In this document: positions 43,005 through 51,142 of the stretch, one piece after another
Layout: every line of letters starts with the position of its first letter
Position numbering within the stretch: position 1 is the stretch's first letter
NCBI RefSeq assembly: GCF_002959775.1
Contig: NZ_PPCX01000010.1
Span: 248,001-312,000, forward strand
Reading direction: 5' to 3'
DNA: 64,000 bases
Source of the DNA: Veillonella rogosae JCM 15642
GTDB taxonomy: Bacteria; Bacillota; Negativicutes; Veillonellales; Veillonellaceae
The notes under the pieces: generated by a model
Told to the model about the DNA's origin: nothing
The model's input: the letters and a program-made list of their open reading frames with translations, nothing else
Database searches by the model: none
Position numbers and translations under genes: made by a program

Positions 43005-43097
43005 GTCTCGAAAAAGGGGAAACTACGGGGACAAAATGGGGAAAAATTAGCCACTTTTATACGATCATTCACGAACATATATAAACATATAAAAAAT

Positions 43098-43155
43098 GCC
43101 AGAAGACTATGTGTTATCTACGTTTCTGTAGATTTCATAGCACTTCTGGCATATT
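43098..43155 (-). terminator. Terminator of tRNA-Ser
   Basis: On the minus strand GCCAGAAG...CTATG...ATCTAC pairs with GTAGAT...CATAG...CTTCTGGC and is followed by ATTTTTT. It lies between the tRNA and the integrase, on the phage side of the candidate att site. Confidence 0.75.
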
Positions 43156-43165
43156 CTCGTTTAAG

Positions 43166-43254
43166 TGGCGGAGAGGGTGGGATTCGAACCCACGGCCCCT
43201 TGCGGAGTCACTGGTTTTCAAGACCAGCTCCTTAAACCACTCGGACACCTCTCC
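43166..43254 (-). tRNA. tRNA-Ser (anticodon UGA)
   Basis: The 89-nt gene folds with acceptor stem GGAGAGG/CCTCTCC, discriminator G and an encoded CCA. The anticodon loop CTTGAAA gives UGA (43220-43218), between CTGGT and ACCAG. A long variable arm (class II) and a GGTTCGAATCC-type T-arm (seen as GGGATTCGAACCC) complete it. It decodes UCA. Its 3' end is the probable phage integration site and the gene remains intact. Confidence 0.95.
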
Positions 43255-43315
43255 ATAACGGTATTATTATATCAGATTGGTCTAATAATAAGCAATAACG
43301 TAATAGTTAAGCAAG

Positions 43316-43347
43316 CAAAAAAGCTGGCTCATAGCCAGCTTTTTTCA
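43316..43347. terminator. Terminator between corA and tRNA-Ser
   Basis: AAAAAAGCTGGCT-CATA-AGCCAGCTTTTTT is symmetric and works in both directions. Confidence 0.85.
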
Positions 43348-43445
43348 TGTGTATTTAATGCTTCCATATGTACTTATGGTCGCCATATATGTAGTGTTCC
43401 CCTGTACAGTTGATATGAATTCGAAATTTCAACTGTTCATCATCA

Positions 43446-44399
43446 TTAGAACAAGTCTTTTTTCCACATACCAAAGATAGCAACGGCAGAGCAAATAATA
43501 GAAATAACGACAACTTTCACAAATCCGTCTGGATCATCTTGGAACGGCAAGTGTACATTTGTCCCCCACAAGCTGAATATGATGGTTGGCACGGCCATGG
43601 TAATCGTTAAGGTTGCCAACATTTTCATAACCATGTTGAGGTTGTTAGAGATGATAGACGTGAAGGCGTTCATCATGTTCATCAAGATATTGGAGTACAT
43701 TTCAACCATTTCCATGGCCTGTTTATTCTCGATGATAACGTCCTCTAGTAAATCCTCATCCTCTTCGTACATTTTGAGCAAATGTCTATAAGAGCTATGT
43801 CCACGCAAGCGCAATAGACGCTCCATAACTGTACCATTCGTACGCAATGCAGAGGTAAAGTATGTCATGGATTTCTGTAATTCCAACAATTGGAAGAAGT
43901 CTTTATTCTTTGTAGTATGACGCAATTGAACTTCAATGTCGTCTGTACGGCGGTTAATTTGTTGCAAGTAACGCAAGAACATAGTCGCTGTGCGGTACAA
44001 GATTTGGAATAAGAAACGGGTCTTTTTAAACGTATAGAACGTAGAAATCTGATTGGAAATAAACGGATACAACACTTCAGATTCTTCGAGGCAGACCGTA
44101 ATAAAGAAGTCCGGCGTCAAGAAGATACCAAGCGGCACTGTATCGTACATATCGTTACCGCGAACAACTGGAATGTTGATAACAACAAAGATATAATTGT
44201 CCTCTAACTCCACGTGAGAACGTTCTTCCATATCGAGGGCGGTCTTTAAAACGTCCGTTGGAATTTCTGTCAAAATATTGATAAGGGATAACTCATCGGG
44301 GTCTGGGTTCACCAAATTTACCCAAGAACCTTTTGTGGCATCTGATACAGTGCAGTCTGAAACTAACTCTTCTTCTATGTGTTTGTACACCGTGATCAT
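43446..44399 (-). CDS. corA: CorA-family divalent cation transporter with GTN motif
   Basis: The start at 44399 (MITVYKHIEE) follows GGAGGG; the frame to 44471 lacks a site. The 317-residue protein has the acidic cytoplasmic CorA funnel, a long stalk helix (about residues 205-260), and two C-terminal membrane segments: NMVMKMLATLTITMAVPTII, then after the loop VVVISIICSAVAIFGMWK. The signature loop reads LWGTNVHLP instead of the usual Y-GMN. It should carry Mg or a related ion through a pentameric pore. It is monocistronic between two terminators. Confidence 0.85.
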   Translation of the reverse strand: MITVYKHIEEELVSDCTVSDATKGSWVNLVNPDPDELSLINILTEIPTDVLKTALDMEERSHVELEDNYIFVVINIPVVRGNDMYDTVPLGIFLTPDFFITVCLEESEVLYPFISNQISTFYTFKKTRFLFQILYRTATMFLRYLQQINRRTDDIEVQLRHTTKNKDFFQLLELQKSMTYFTSALRTNGTVMERLLRLRGHSSYRHLLKMYEEDEDLLEDVIIENKQAMEMVEMYSNILMNMMNAFTSIISNNLNMVMKMLATLTITMAVPTIIFSLWGTNVHLPFQDDPDGFVKVVVISIICSAVAIFGMWKKDLF

Positions 44400-44578
44400 G
44401 CTATCCCTCCTTCCAACGAACTTATAGTAATCATCTAATAAATTATATACTATTTTATAGCTATTATTCAATTCAATTGTGAAAGTTTTGTGTATCTAGA
44501 ACATACATATACAGTTTTATGTCTATTTATGATGTACAAATGTATATAGTAAAAGTATCGTACATGTTTAATCCACAC

Positions 44579-44623
44579 AATAAAATAACCTCTAAGTTAG
44601 TTAGTTACTAACCTAGAGGTTAT
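44579..44623 (-). terminator. Terminator of the metal ATPase gene
   Basis: AATAACCTCTA and TAGAGGTTATT form an 11-bp stem with inner GTTAG-CTAAC. T-rich DNA follows on the minus strand. Confidence 0.85.
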
Positions 44624-44702
44624 TTATATCGGCCCTAATCATTCAGATCAGGATAATATAATTTATTTCGTTCCTCTACAGAGCTATAAACTCTGCTTTC
44701 AC

Positions 44703-46835
44703 CTAATTGCGGCGCAAGATACGAATAGAGTTCAAGATACAAAGGATGGATACGCCAGTATCACCAAATACTGCCCACCACATGGATGCATAGCCCATGA
44801 GGCCAAGCGCCATGATAAGGATTTTTACAGCAATAGCGAATACTACGTTTTGCCATGCTACACGTAATGTCGCTTTGGACAAGTCAAGGATATGTGCAAT
44901 AGCAGTCAAGGACGGACGCATGAATACAACATCTGCTGCCTCGATAGCCGCATCAGCACCACTACCCATCGCGCCACCTACATCAGCACCTGCAAGTACT
45001 GGAGCATCGTTGATGCCATCCCCTACGAACATAGTTGGACCATATTCAGAGCGAATATCTTGTACAACGGACAATTTATCTTGAGGCAACAACTGAGCAC
45101 GTACAGCACTTACGCCAGTTTCTTTAGCGATATAATTTGCACTTGCTTCAGCATCACCTGTAAGCATAACAGTTTTAATATCTTGACCATTAAGATTAGC
45201 AATCGCTTCAGCAGAGTCTGGGCGAGCTTCATCGGCGATGATGATACGACCTAAGTATGTATTACCTTCTGCAACAAGAACTTCTGTGCCATATTCAGCA
45301 GCCTCTGTTGGATAGCCTTGCACATTATAGCGTTCCATAAGGCGACGGTTACCAATAAGTACTTGTTGACCATCAGTCATACCCACCATACCTTCACCAG
45401 CTAACTCTTGAACGAAATCAGAAGGTTCCACTGTAAGGCCTTGATCTTTTGCTTCAGACACGATGCTTGTTGCGATTGGATGTGTAGAAACGGCTTCGAT
45501 AGCTGCCGCCATGGATAACAATTGACTGGAACTTACATGAGAGCCTACAGTTTCTACGCTGTGAACTTTGAACTCACCAGATGTGATAGTACCAGTTTTA
45601 TCAAGAGCTACTGCTTTCACATTAGCCAACGCCTCGATAACGCGACCACCTTTTAATAAGATACCGTGTTTAGACGCATTGCCGATACCGGAGAAGAATG
45701 CAAGTGGCACGCTAAGCACCAATGCACATGGGCAAGAAATAACGAGGAATGTTAAGGCTGTGTAGATCCATTTATGCCATTCACCAGTAATAAGGGATGG
45801 AATGATAGCTACAGCCAATGCAAGAGCTACAACGATTGGTGTGTATACGCGAGCAAAACGCGTAATGAAACGGTCGATTTTAGGTTTAGAAGATGCTGCA
45901 TTTTCCACGGCATCAAGAATTTTAGTAACCATGGATTCTTCAAGAACCTTATCTACACGCATTGTAATGCGACCAGATTCATTGATGCAACCAGACATAA
46001 GTTGAGTGCCAGGTACGGCGCGAACAGGTACAGGTTCACCTGTTACAGGTGCTGTATTAACGCGTGTTTCACCTTCAAGCACTGTGCCGTCTAGAGGAAT
46101 TAAATCGCCAGGACGAACTTCGATAGTCCAGCCTACTTCAACCTTTTCAGGAGCCATAACTACGATTTCACCACCGCAGTCTGTATCTACAACCCGCACC
46201 TCCTGAGGACGCATATCGACAGCGTTCATGATTTCTGTACGACTACGATCAGTTGCTTTTTCTTCGAAGAACTCACCAATACGGTAGAACAAGATAACGC
46301 CTACGGCTTCAGGCAATGCATCGATAGCAATAGCGCCCAATGTAGCGATAGACATCAAGAAGTTCTCGTCGAACACTTGGCCTTTTAAGATATTACGACC
46401 TGCGATACGCAATACAGGGAACGCAAGAAGAATATAGGCAATATAGTAAATTGGAGTTTCGATAGACTCTGGCAAGCCGATGGACGGCACAAAGGATGAC
46501 AAAACGTCATAAATCATAAATAACAAGCCTGCTACGATGACTGCAATTGTTACAGCATCACCACCACGATCCTGGTCAGGACCATGATCATCCATAGCCG
46601 CTTTAGATTTACGTTCATAATCTGCTACGGTTACGCCCTCTTCGATGGCATCACAAATGTCTTGAATGTCACGTTTAAGAGCTTCACGGTCTTCCCAAGA
46701 GCCGGTTAATTTTAATTGATGTGTAGCAAGTGTGAAATTTGCAGTCTCTACCACATCCATTTTACGGATACGATCTTCAATTTTTGCTGCGCAGTTCGGA
46801 CAGTTCAAATTCTTCAATAACAATGTTTCTTCCAT
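44703..46835 (-). CDS. cadA: Zn/Cd/Pb-type P1B ATPase
   Basis: This is a 710-residue protein. One N-terminal HMA domain has LNCPNCAAKIEDRI (C-x-x-C). A charged linker (KAAMDDHGPDQDRGGD) leads to about eight membrane helices. Key motifs are the ion-binding ISCPCALVLSVP (CPC), phosphorylation site DKTGT, the SEHP-like STHPIA in the nucleotide domain, and GDGINDAPVL. The CPC with this HP context places it in the Zn/Cd/Pb group rather than Cu. It exports metals using ATP. An ArsR/SmtB-type operator overlaps its promoter. Confidence 0.87.
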   Translation of the reverse strand: MEETLLLKNLNCPNCAAKIEDRIRKMDVVETANFTLATHQLKLTGSWEDREALKRDIQDICDAIEEGVTVADYERKSKAAMDDHGPDQDRGGDAVTIAVIVAGLLFMIYDVLSSFVPSIGLPESIETPIYYIAYILLAFPVLRIAGRNILKGQVFDENFLMSIATLGAIAIDALPEAVGVILFYRIGEFFEEKATDRSRTEIMNAVDMRPQEVRVVDTDCGGEIVVMAPEKVEVGWTIEVRPGDLIPLDGTVLEGETRVNTAPVTGEPVPVRAVPGTQLMSGCINESGRITMRVDKVLEESMVTKILDAVENAASSKPKIDRFITRFARVYTPIVVALALAVAIIPSLITGEWHKWIYTALTFLVISCPCALVLSVPLAFFSGIGNASKHGILLKGGRVIEALANVKAVALDKTGTITSGEFKVHSVETVGSHVSSSQLLSMAAAIEAVSTHPIATSIVSEAKDQGLTVEPSDFVQELAGEGMVGMTDGQQVLIGNRRLMERYNVQGYPTEAAEYGTEVLVAEGNTYLGRIIIADEARPDSAEAIANLNGQDIKTVMLTGDAEASANYIAKETGVSAVRAQLLPQDKLSVVQDIRSEYGPTMFVGDGINDAPVLAGADVGGAMGSGADAAIEAADVVFMRPSLTAIAHILDLSKATLRVAWQNVVFAIAVKILIMALGLMGYASMWWAVFGDTGVSILCILNSIRILRRN

Positions 46836-46977
46836 GATATCTCCTTTGATAATAGTGAAAGTTTCTATCCTGTATTGTAAGTTAATAGGTAATATTTTTC
46901 TAATACTTATTAGACATATCTTGTTTCATATTTTGTTATATATGTTCCTAAACATTTTTCATCAGATATTTTCATTT

Positions 46978-47030
46978 ATATGAATACCTATTCATATGTT
47001 TATTTTAATAGAAGATATGGTGTATGTCAA
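46978..47030 (-). promoter_or_regulatory. cadA promoter with SmtB/ArsR-type operator
   Basis: On the minus strand TTGACA (47030-47025), 17 bases, TAAAAT (47007-47002), followed by ATATGAATA-CC-TATTCATAT at 46978-46997, a perfect palindrome at the start point. The TATGAA/TTCATA halves match SmtB/CadC-family sites. No regulator gene is nearby. The rest of 46836-47222 shows only the terminator below. Confidence 0.8.
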
Positions 47031-47073
47031 GAAGAATTATCAAAATATCTATGATAATAAACAATAGTAAAAT

Positions 47074-47102
47074 AGCCTATACTCATCATACATGAGCATA
47101 GG
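47074..47102 (-). terminator. Terminator of the polymerase operon
   Basis: GCCTATGCTCAT and ATGAGTATAGGC pair on the minus strand, followed by TATTTTACT. Confidence 0.75.
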
Positions 47103-47222
47103 CCAAATCTATTTTTCTTCACTTTACAATTTACTTTACTGAGTTTCTTTATTTGATTACTTTACCAATTACATTAGTGTTATTATTATCAACTCTTCAA
47201 AGGTTCTTATTCAAAAGGATTC

Positions 47223-47570
47223 TTATTCAAAAAGATTAATTTCCTTTATATCTTTAAAAGCAATGGCTACGCCCTCAATAGATAGACTATGTGTAGGTTT
47301 ACCTATCGCCTCGATAGTCCCTACTAATTCCGTATAGCAATGACCTGTATAATAAAGCACTCGTACAAAATCCCCTTCCACCAAGGATTGTATAGTACGG
47401 TTTAATTCCTCTATTTGATCCTCCGATAGCTCTACACGATTCTCTTTAGGCCGTGCCACAGCTGCCAGTAATACTTCAAATCCCTTTAATGCCGCAAAGG
47501 GCATAAATTGTTTCGCCCGTTGCAAACGAGACATACGATGTTTCATTAATTTATTCCCCATTATGGCCAC
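47223..47570 (-). CDS. YolD-like partner of the Y-family polymerase
   Basis: This 115-residue protein opens HRMSRLQRAKQFMPFAALKG then F, the YolD-family N-terminus. It ends with a beta-rich part (VRVLYYTGHCYTELVGTIEA). YolD-like proteins are encoded beside UvrX/YqjW polymerases in Firmicutes, analogous to UmuD with UmuC. Its start overlaps the polymerase gene by 20 bases, so the two are translated together. Confidence 0.8.
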   Translation of the reverse strand: MAIMGNKLMKHRMSRLQRAKQFMPFAALKGFEVLLAAVARPKENRVELSEDQIEELNRTIQSLVEGDFVRVLYYTGHCYTELVGTIEAIGKPTHSLSIEGVAIAFKDIKEINLFE

Positions 47571-48834
47571 CTACCAAGGTATTTCTAAAGCGCATTGTCC
47601 CTTCATCTTGCAAGCTAGAGGCACGTAAAATAGCGTTTTTACCAAACTGCTCCTTGATAGATAGCATTGCCTCTTGTACTTGCCGTTCCTTTTCCTCTGT
47701 ATCTGTCGCAAGGGCGCTAAATAAATCCTCCTCTTGAGGGATTGCGGAACGATTTACTAAATCCTCAAAGCTTATTCCAATACGACGGATGAGCTCATTT
47801 TTATGGCAATGCTGCTCATATAATTTAATTACTGCCGTCGTTAATGCTTGCAATGAATCAGTGTACTGTTTAAGCTTTTTAGAACCTCCAGTAGAGCGCA
47901 CCATATCATCTGCATAGCCAATATGAACATGAATATGGTTCGTAACCCCTTTAATTTGTAAAAGCTCTAGTACCAAGGACTCCACCATTTCCCGCATAGG
48001 CACGTAGGCCTCTTCATAGGTATAATTACGCAACAAAATCTGGCTATGCGAGATAGAATGCTTAATAGGACGATACGCATGGATATCTGCAATCGTACAC
48101 GGCTCACGGCCCCAAGCATGATCGATAATGAGCTCTGCATTAACACCAAATTCCTTGTACAACTTGGCCTCTGGAACCATGGTGATGCCATGCAAATCAT
48201 AAGCTCCATATTTATGTAAGCGGTTGGCTATTCCCTTACCAATCTGCCAAATGTCGGTCAAGGGCTGATGATACCAAATTTTCTCTTTAAAGAGGCTTTC
48301 ATCAAGATATCCTATAAAATCAGGCGCATATTTTGCCAGGATATCGAGAGCAACCTTGGCGAGGAATAAGTTTGTTCCAATCCCAACGGTGGCATAAATC
48401 TTGGTCGCCTCTAACACCGCATCAAGTAGCATCTGCGCTAGCTCTCGAGGCGTTTTCTTGTAGAGCGGTAAGTAAGGCGTAATATCGATAAAATACTCGT
48501 CGATAGAGTATACATGTACATCCTCAGGTGCCACATACTTGAGCAAAATCCCGTAAATCTCAGCAGACGCCTGCATATACCGCTTCATATGAGGCTTCAC
48601 CGTCAAATACTCAATGTGCGGAGGAATCTCAAAAAGACGACTACGATTCTTAACACCTAGCTTTTTTAAGGCTGGTGAAATGGCCAATGTAATAGCCCCT
48701 TTGCCACGAGACCCATCGGCCACCACCAAAGGCGTTGTAAACGGATCCAGCCCCAAATCGGCGCACTCCACAGACGCGTAAAAACTCTTCAAATCAATGC
48801 ACATATACATTCGATCCGTATCAACTGAACCCAT
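47551..48834 (-). CDS. Y-family DNA polymerase (UmuC/UvrX-like)
   Basis: This is a 427-residue protein. MCIDLKSFYASVECADLGLD carries the first catalytic Asp and the steric-gate region; VHVYSIDEYFIDITPYLPLY holds the second Asp-Glu pair. Helix-hairpin-helix (LTDIWQIGKGIANRLHKYGA) and the little-finger domain follow. It copies across DNA lesions with low fidelity. A LexA-type box in its promoter indicates SOS control. Confidence 0.87.
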   Translation of the reverse strand: MGSVDTDRMYMCIDLKSFYASVECADLGLDPFTTPLVVADGSRGKGAITLAISPALKKLGVKNRSRLFEIPPHIEYLTVKPHMKRYMQASAEIYGILLKYVAPEDVHVYSIDEYFIDITPYLPLYKKTPRELAQMLLDAVLEATKIYATVGIGTNLFLAKVALDILAKYAPDFIGYLDESLFKEKIWYHQPLTDIWQIGKGIANRLHKYGAYDLHGITMVPEAKLYKEFGVNAELIIDHAWGREPCTIADIHAYRPIKHSISHSQILLRNYTYEEAYVPMREMVESLVLELLQIKGVTNHIHVHIGYADDMVRSTGGSKKLKQYTDSLQALTTAVIKLYEQHCHKNELIRRIGISFEDLVNRSAIPQEEDLFSALATDTEEKERQVQEAMLSIKEQFGKNAILRASSLQDEGTMRFRNTLVGGHNGE

Positions 48835-48904
48835 ACAAACACCTCCTCAAACCGCTAAATAACTAGCCTCTACAAGAAATATAAAAAGAAGAATTTCTAT
48901 GATT

Positions 48905-48944
48905 AGTATAACAAAAATACAGAGTATTTTCAAACATATGTTTG
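48905..48944 (-). promoter_or_regulatory. SOS-type promoter with LexA/DinR-like box
   Basis: TTGAAA (48933-48928), 17 bases, TATACT (48910-48905) on the minus strand. CAAACATATGTTTG at 48931-48944 is a perfect palindrome differing from the Gram-positive LexA consensus CGAACATATGTTCG by one base per half, and it overlaps the -35. Confidence 0.78.
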
Positions 48945-48982
48945 TTATTATAGTGGCAAATTTTGGACATAAAAAGGAAAAA

Positions 48983-49014
48983 GTACCTACTATTAGACAT
49001 CAAATCTAATAGTA
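48983..49014. terminator. Hairpin between the polymerase and dnaB units
   Basis: TACTATTAGA and TCTAATAGTA pair exactly with a CATCAAA loop; A/T-rich runs flank it on both sides. The remainder of 48835-49080 holds only the SOS promoter. Confidence 0.6.
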
Positions 49015-49080
49015 GATACTCTTAAGTACATGTATAACCTAACCCAAAACTTCTATTCCCAGTTCTTTCAACAATACACT

Positions 49081-49266
49081 GAAAACTATCTGGTGCCAAT
49101 ATATTGATGGGACTTATTTGGGCTAACGTAATACAAAAAGAGCACCACCTATCGAGGGGCGACTTACGCGTCGTTTGGAGCCACGAGGTAGGTGGTGCTT
49201 TTTTGTAACTAAGTTGTCGAAATAAAGTCGGGCCCCATCAATATACGGCACCCCACGATAGTTTTC
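49081..49266. repeat. 186-bp imperfect palindrome abutting dnaB
   Basis: GAAAACTATC (49081-49090) is exactly reversed at 49257-49266, one base before the dnaB stop codon. Further pairs are GGTGCC/GGCACC, ATATTGATGGG/CCCATCAATAT and AGCACCACCTA/TAGGTGGTGCT. The inner stem followed by TTTTTT is a normal terminator, but the long outer arms go well beyond one. Confidence 0.8.
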
Positions 49267-49267
49267 A

Positions 49268-50626
49268 TTATTGTTCCGGCCCCATGTCTCGGAATTCCAC
49301 GTCTCTAAATTGTGTTAATTCCCCAACGAATTGGAGTTCCACAGTACCGACGGAACCATTACGGTGTTTACGGATGAGGACTTCTGCATTGTCCCCTTTT
49401 TCAGAGTTTTCATCGTAATATTTATCGCGGTACAAGAAGATAACGATATCCGCATCTTGTTCGAGGGAACCAGATTCACGAAGGTCAGACAGTACAGGCC
49501 GTTTATCTGGTCTGCTTTCAACACCACGAGACAACTGAGACAAGGCAATGAGAGGCACGTTAAACTCACGAGCAATCAATTTGAGGTTACGAGAGATTTC
49601 AGATACCTCTTGTTGACGGTTCTCGCTGCCCTTGCCGGAGTTGCGGCCTTGCATCAACTGAATATAGTCGACGATAACGAGATCGAGACCATGTTCCACC
49701 TTAAGACGGCGCAATTTAGAGCGCATATCTTGCACAGTAAGGCCCGGCGTATCATCGATAAAGAGCTTGGATTTACTCATGCGATCCGCTGCAGCGATAA
49801 CCTTTTCCCAGTCAGCAGGGTCCATGTTCGCACGGCGCAGTTTTTCAGAGCTCACACCTGCCACGGAGGACAGAATACGAGCAACGAGCTGTTCCTTGCC
49901 CATTTCTAAGGAGAAGAAGGCTACCGTCTTGTCGTACATCATCGTTACGTTTTGGGCGATGTTCAAGGTGAAAGCCGTTTTACCCATTGCAGGACGGGCT
50001 GCTACGAGGATGAGGTCAGATTTTTGTAGACCATTAAATACATGGTCTACATCTTTAAAGCCTGTTGGAACGCCTGTAATGGCACCATCATGCTGTTGCA
50101 ATGCGTTCAATCTATCTAAGTTAGATAATACGATCTCACTAATTGGAGCAAAGGATGATTCAGATTGAGTTTGACCACTTACGTCTAGTACCATTTGCTC
50201 TGCCTTGTTGAGGATAGTCGTTGGTTCATCTTCACCAGCGTACGTCATGCCTACGATTTTATTCCCTGCATCGATAAGGCGGCGCAACTGAGCTTTCTCG
50301 CTGATAATCTTTGCATGTTCCTCCACATTGTAGGACACCGATTCATTAGCAAGAGATGTAATATAAGCAAGACCACCTACCGCATCAAGTCGCTTGCGAC
50401 GATCTAGCTCTTCACCAACAGTGATAAAGTCTGCCGTCTTATTGGCGTGCACGATTTCTAAAATAGCATCATAAATAATACGATGCGCATCGCGGTAAAA
50501 GTCTTCTGATTTTAGAATGCTCGTCACTGTATCAACAACAGCGCCCGAGTTCGATCCATTGGTTAATAAGGCCCCCAAAACGGCCTTTTCCGCATCTAGA
50601 TTATGCGGTGGAATGCGTACATCCAT
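49268..50626 (-). CDS. dnaB: Replicative DNA helicase
   Basis: The start at 50626 (MDVRIPPHNLDA) follows AGGGGAT; the frame to 50677 lacks a site. The 452-residue protein has the DnaB N-terminal helical domain (EKAVLGALLTN), Walker A in AARPAMGKTAFTLN, VIVDYIQLMQG as Walker B, and LSQLSRGVESRPDKRPVLSD followed by LRESGSLEQDAD. It forms the hexamer that unwinds DNA at the fork. It is the last gene of the yybS-gdpP-rplI-dnaB series. Confidence 0.95.
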   Translation of the reverse strand: MDVRIPPHNLDAEKAVLGALLTNGSNSGAVVDTVTSILKSEDFYRDAHRIIYDAILEIVHANKTADFITVGEELDRRKRLDAVGGLAYITSLANESVSYNVEEHAKIISEKAQLRRLIDAGNKIVGMTYAGEDEPTTILNKAEQMVLDVSGQTQSESSFAPISEIVLSNLDRLNALQQHDGAITGVPTGFKDVDHVFNGLQKSDLILVAARPAMGKTAFTLNIAQNVTMMYDKTVAFFSLEMGKEQLVARILSSVAGVSSEKLRRANMDPADWEKVIAAADRMSKSKLFIDDTPGLTVQDMRSKLRRLKVEHGLDLVIVDYIQLMQGRNSGKGSENRQQEVSEISRNLKLIAREFNVPLIALSQLSRGVESRPDKRPVLSDLRESGSLEQDADIVIFLYRDKYYDENSEKGDNAEVLIRKHRNGSVGTVELQFVGELTQFRDVEFRDMGPEQ

Positions 50627-50695
50627 GATAATCCCCTTCACACAACCACTATGGATAAAAGAATTCACCATACTCAAAGAGCATGGTGAATACTA

Positions 50696-51142
50696 TTATT
50701 CAGCTACTACATTAACCTTGATAGTACTTGTAATCTCAGGATGAACACGAACTAAAACGTCATGTACGCCTAATGTTTTCAATGGTTCTTTGATTTCGAT
50801 TTTCTTTTTATCGATATCTACTTTGTACTGAGCTTTAGCTGCATCGGAAATGTCTTTTGCAGTAACAGAACCGAATACGCGACCTTCTTCGCCCATGCGA
50901 ACTTTTACAGTTACTTCAACCTTAGTCAATTGAGCTGCCAAGATTTTAGCTTCATCGTTCGCTACTACTTTGTGGTGAGCAATGGAGTCTTGTTTTTGTT
51001 TTGCGTTATTTACGTTAGTCGTTGTACCTTCAAGGCCAAGACCTTTTTTAATCAATACATTACGACCATATGCGTCGCTAACTTCAACGATTTCGCCTTT
51101 TTTACCAACTTTTTTAACGTCTTCTAACAATACTACTTTCAT
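50696..51142 (-). CDS. rplI: 50S ribosomal protein L9
   Basis: This is a 148-residue protein. MKVVLLEDVKKVGKKGEIVE followed by VSDAYGRNVLIKKGL is the classic L9 N-terminus; a connecting helix and the C-terminal domain (GRVFGSVTAKDISDA) follow. Its ATG overlaps the gdpP stop (ATGA), so the two are co-translated. Confidence 0.96.
   Translation of the reverse strand: MKVVLLEDVKKVGKKGEIVEVSDAYGRNVLIKKGLGLEGTTTNVNNAKQKQDSIAHHKVVANDEAKILAAQLTKVEVTVKVRMGEEGRVFGSVTAKDISDAAKAQYKVDIDKKKIEIKEPLKTLGVHDVLVRVHPEITSTIKVNVVAE

Larger units (their letters stand above)
6984..43175. mobile_element. Complete-looking PBSX-like (contractile tail) prophage at tRNA-Ser
   Basis: Integrase, repressor, early, regulatory, packaging, head, contractile tail, baseplate, fibre and lysis modules all appear in order with no broken structural gene. 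The integrase lies 190 bp from the 3' end of tRNA-Ser(UGA). The structural run from terminase small subunit to endolysin (33747 to 8335) is essentially one minus-strand block with gaps mostly under 30 bp or overlaps. Xkd-type sheath, tube, chaperone and baseplate proteins place it with PBSX/skin-like myophages. The exact ends rest on the 10-bp candidate cores. Confidence 0.8.

Noticed and set aside
43021..43060. Alternative att core AAGGGGAAAC shared with about 7053
   Set aside because: GGGGAAA words recur elsewhere in the prophage (33961, 39095), so the match is weak compared with the tRNA 3' end.
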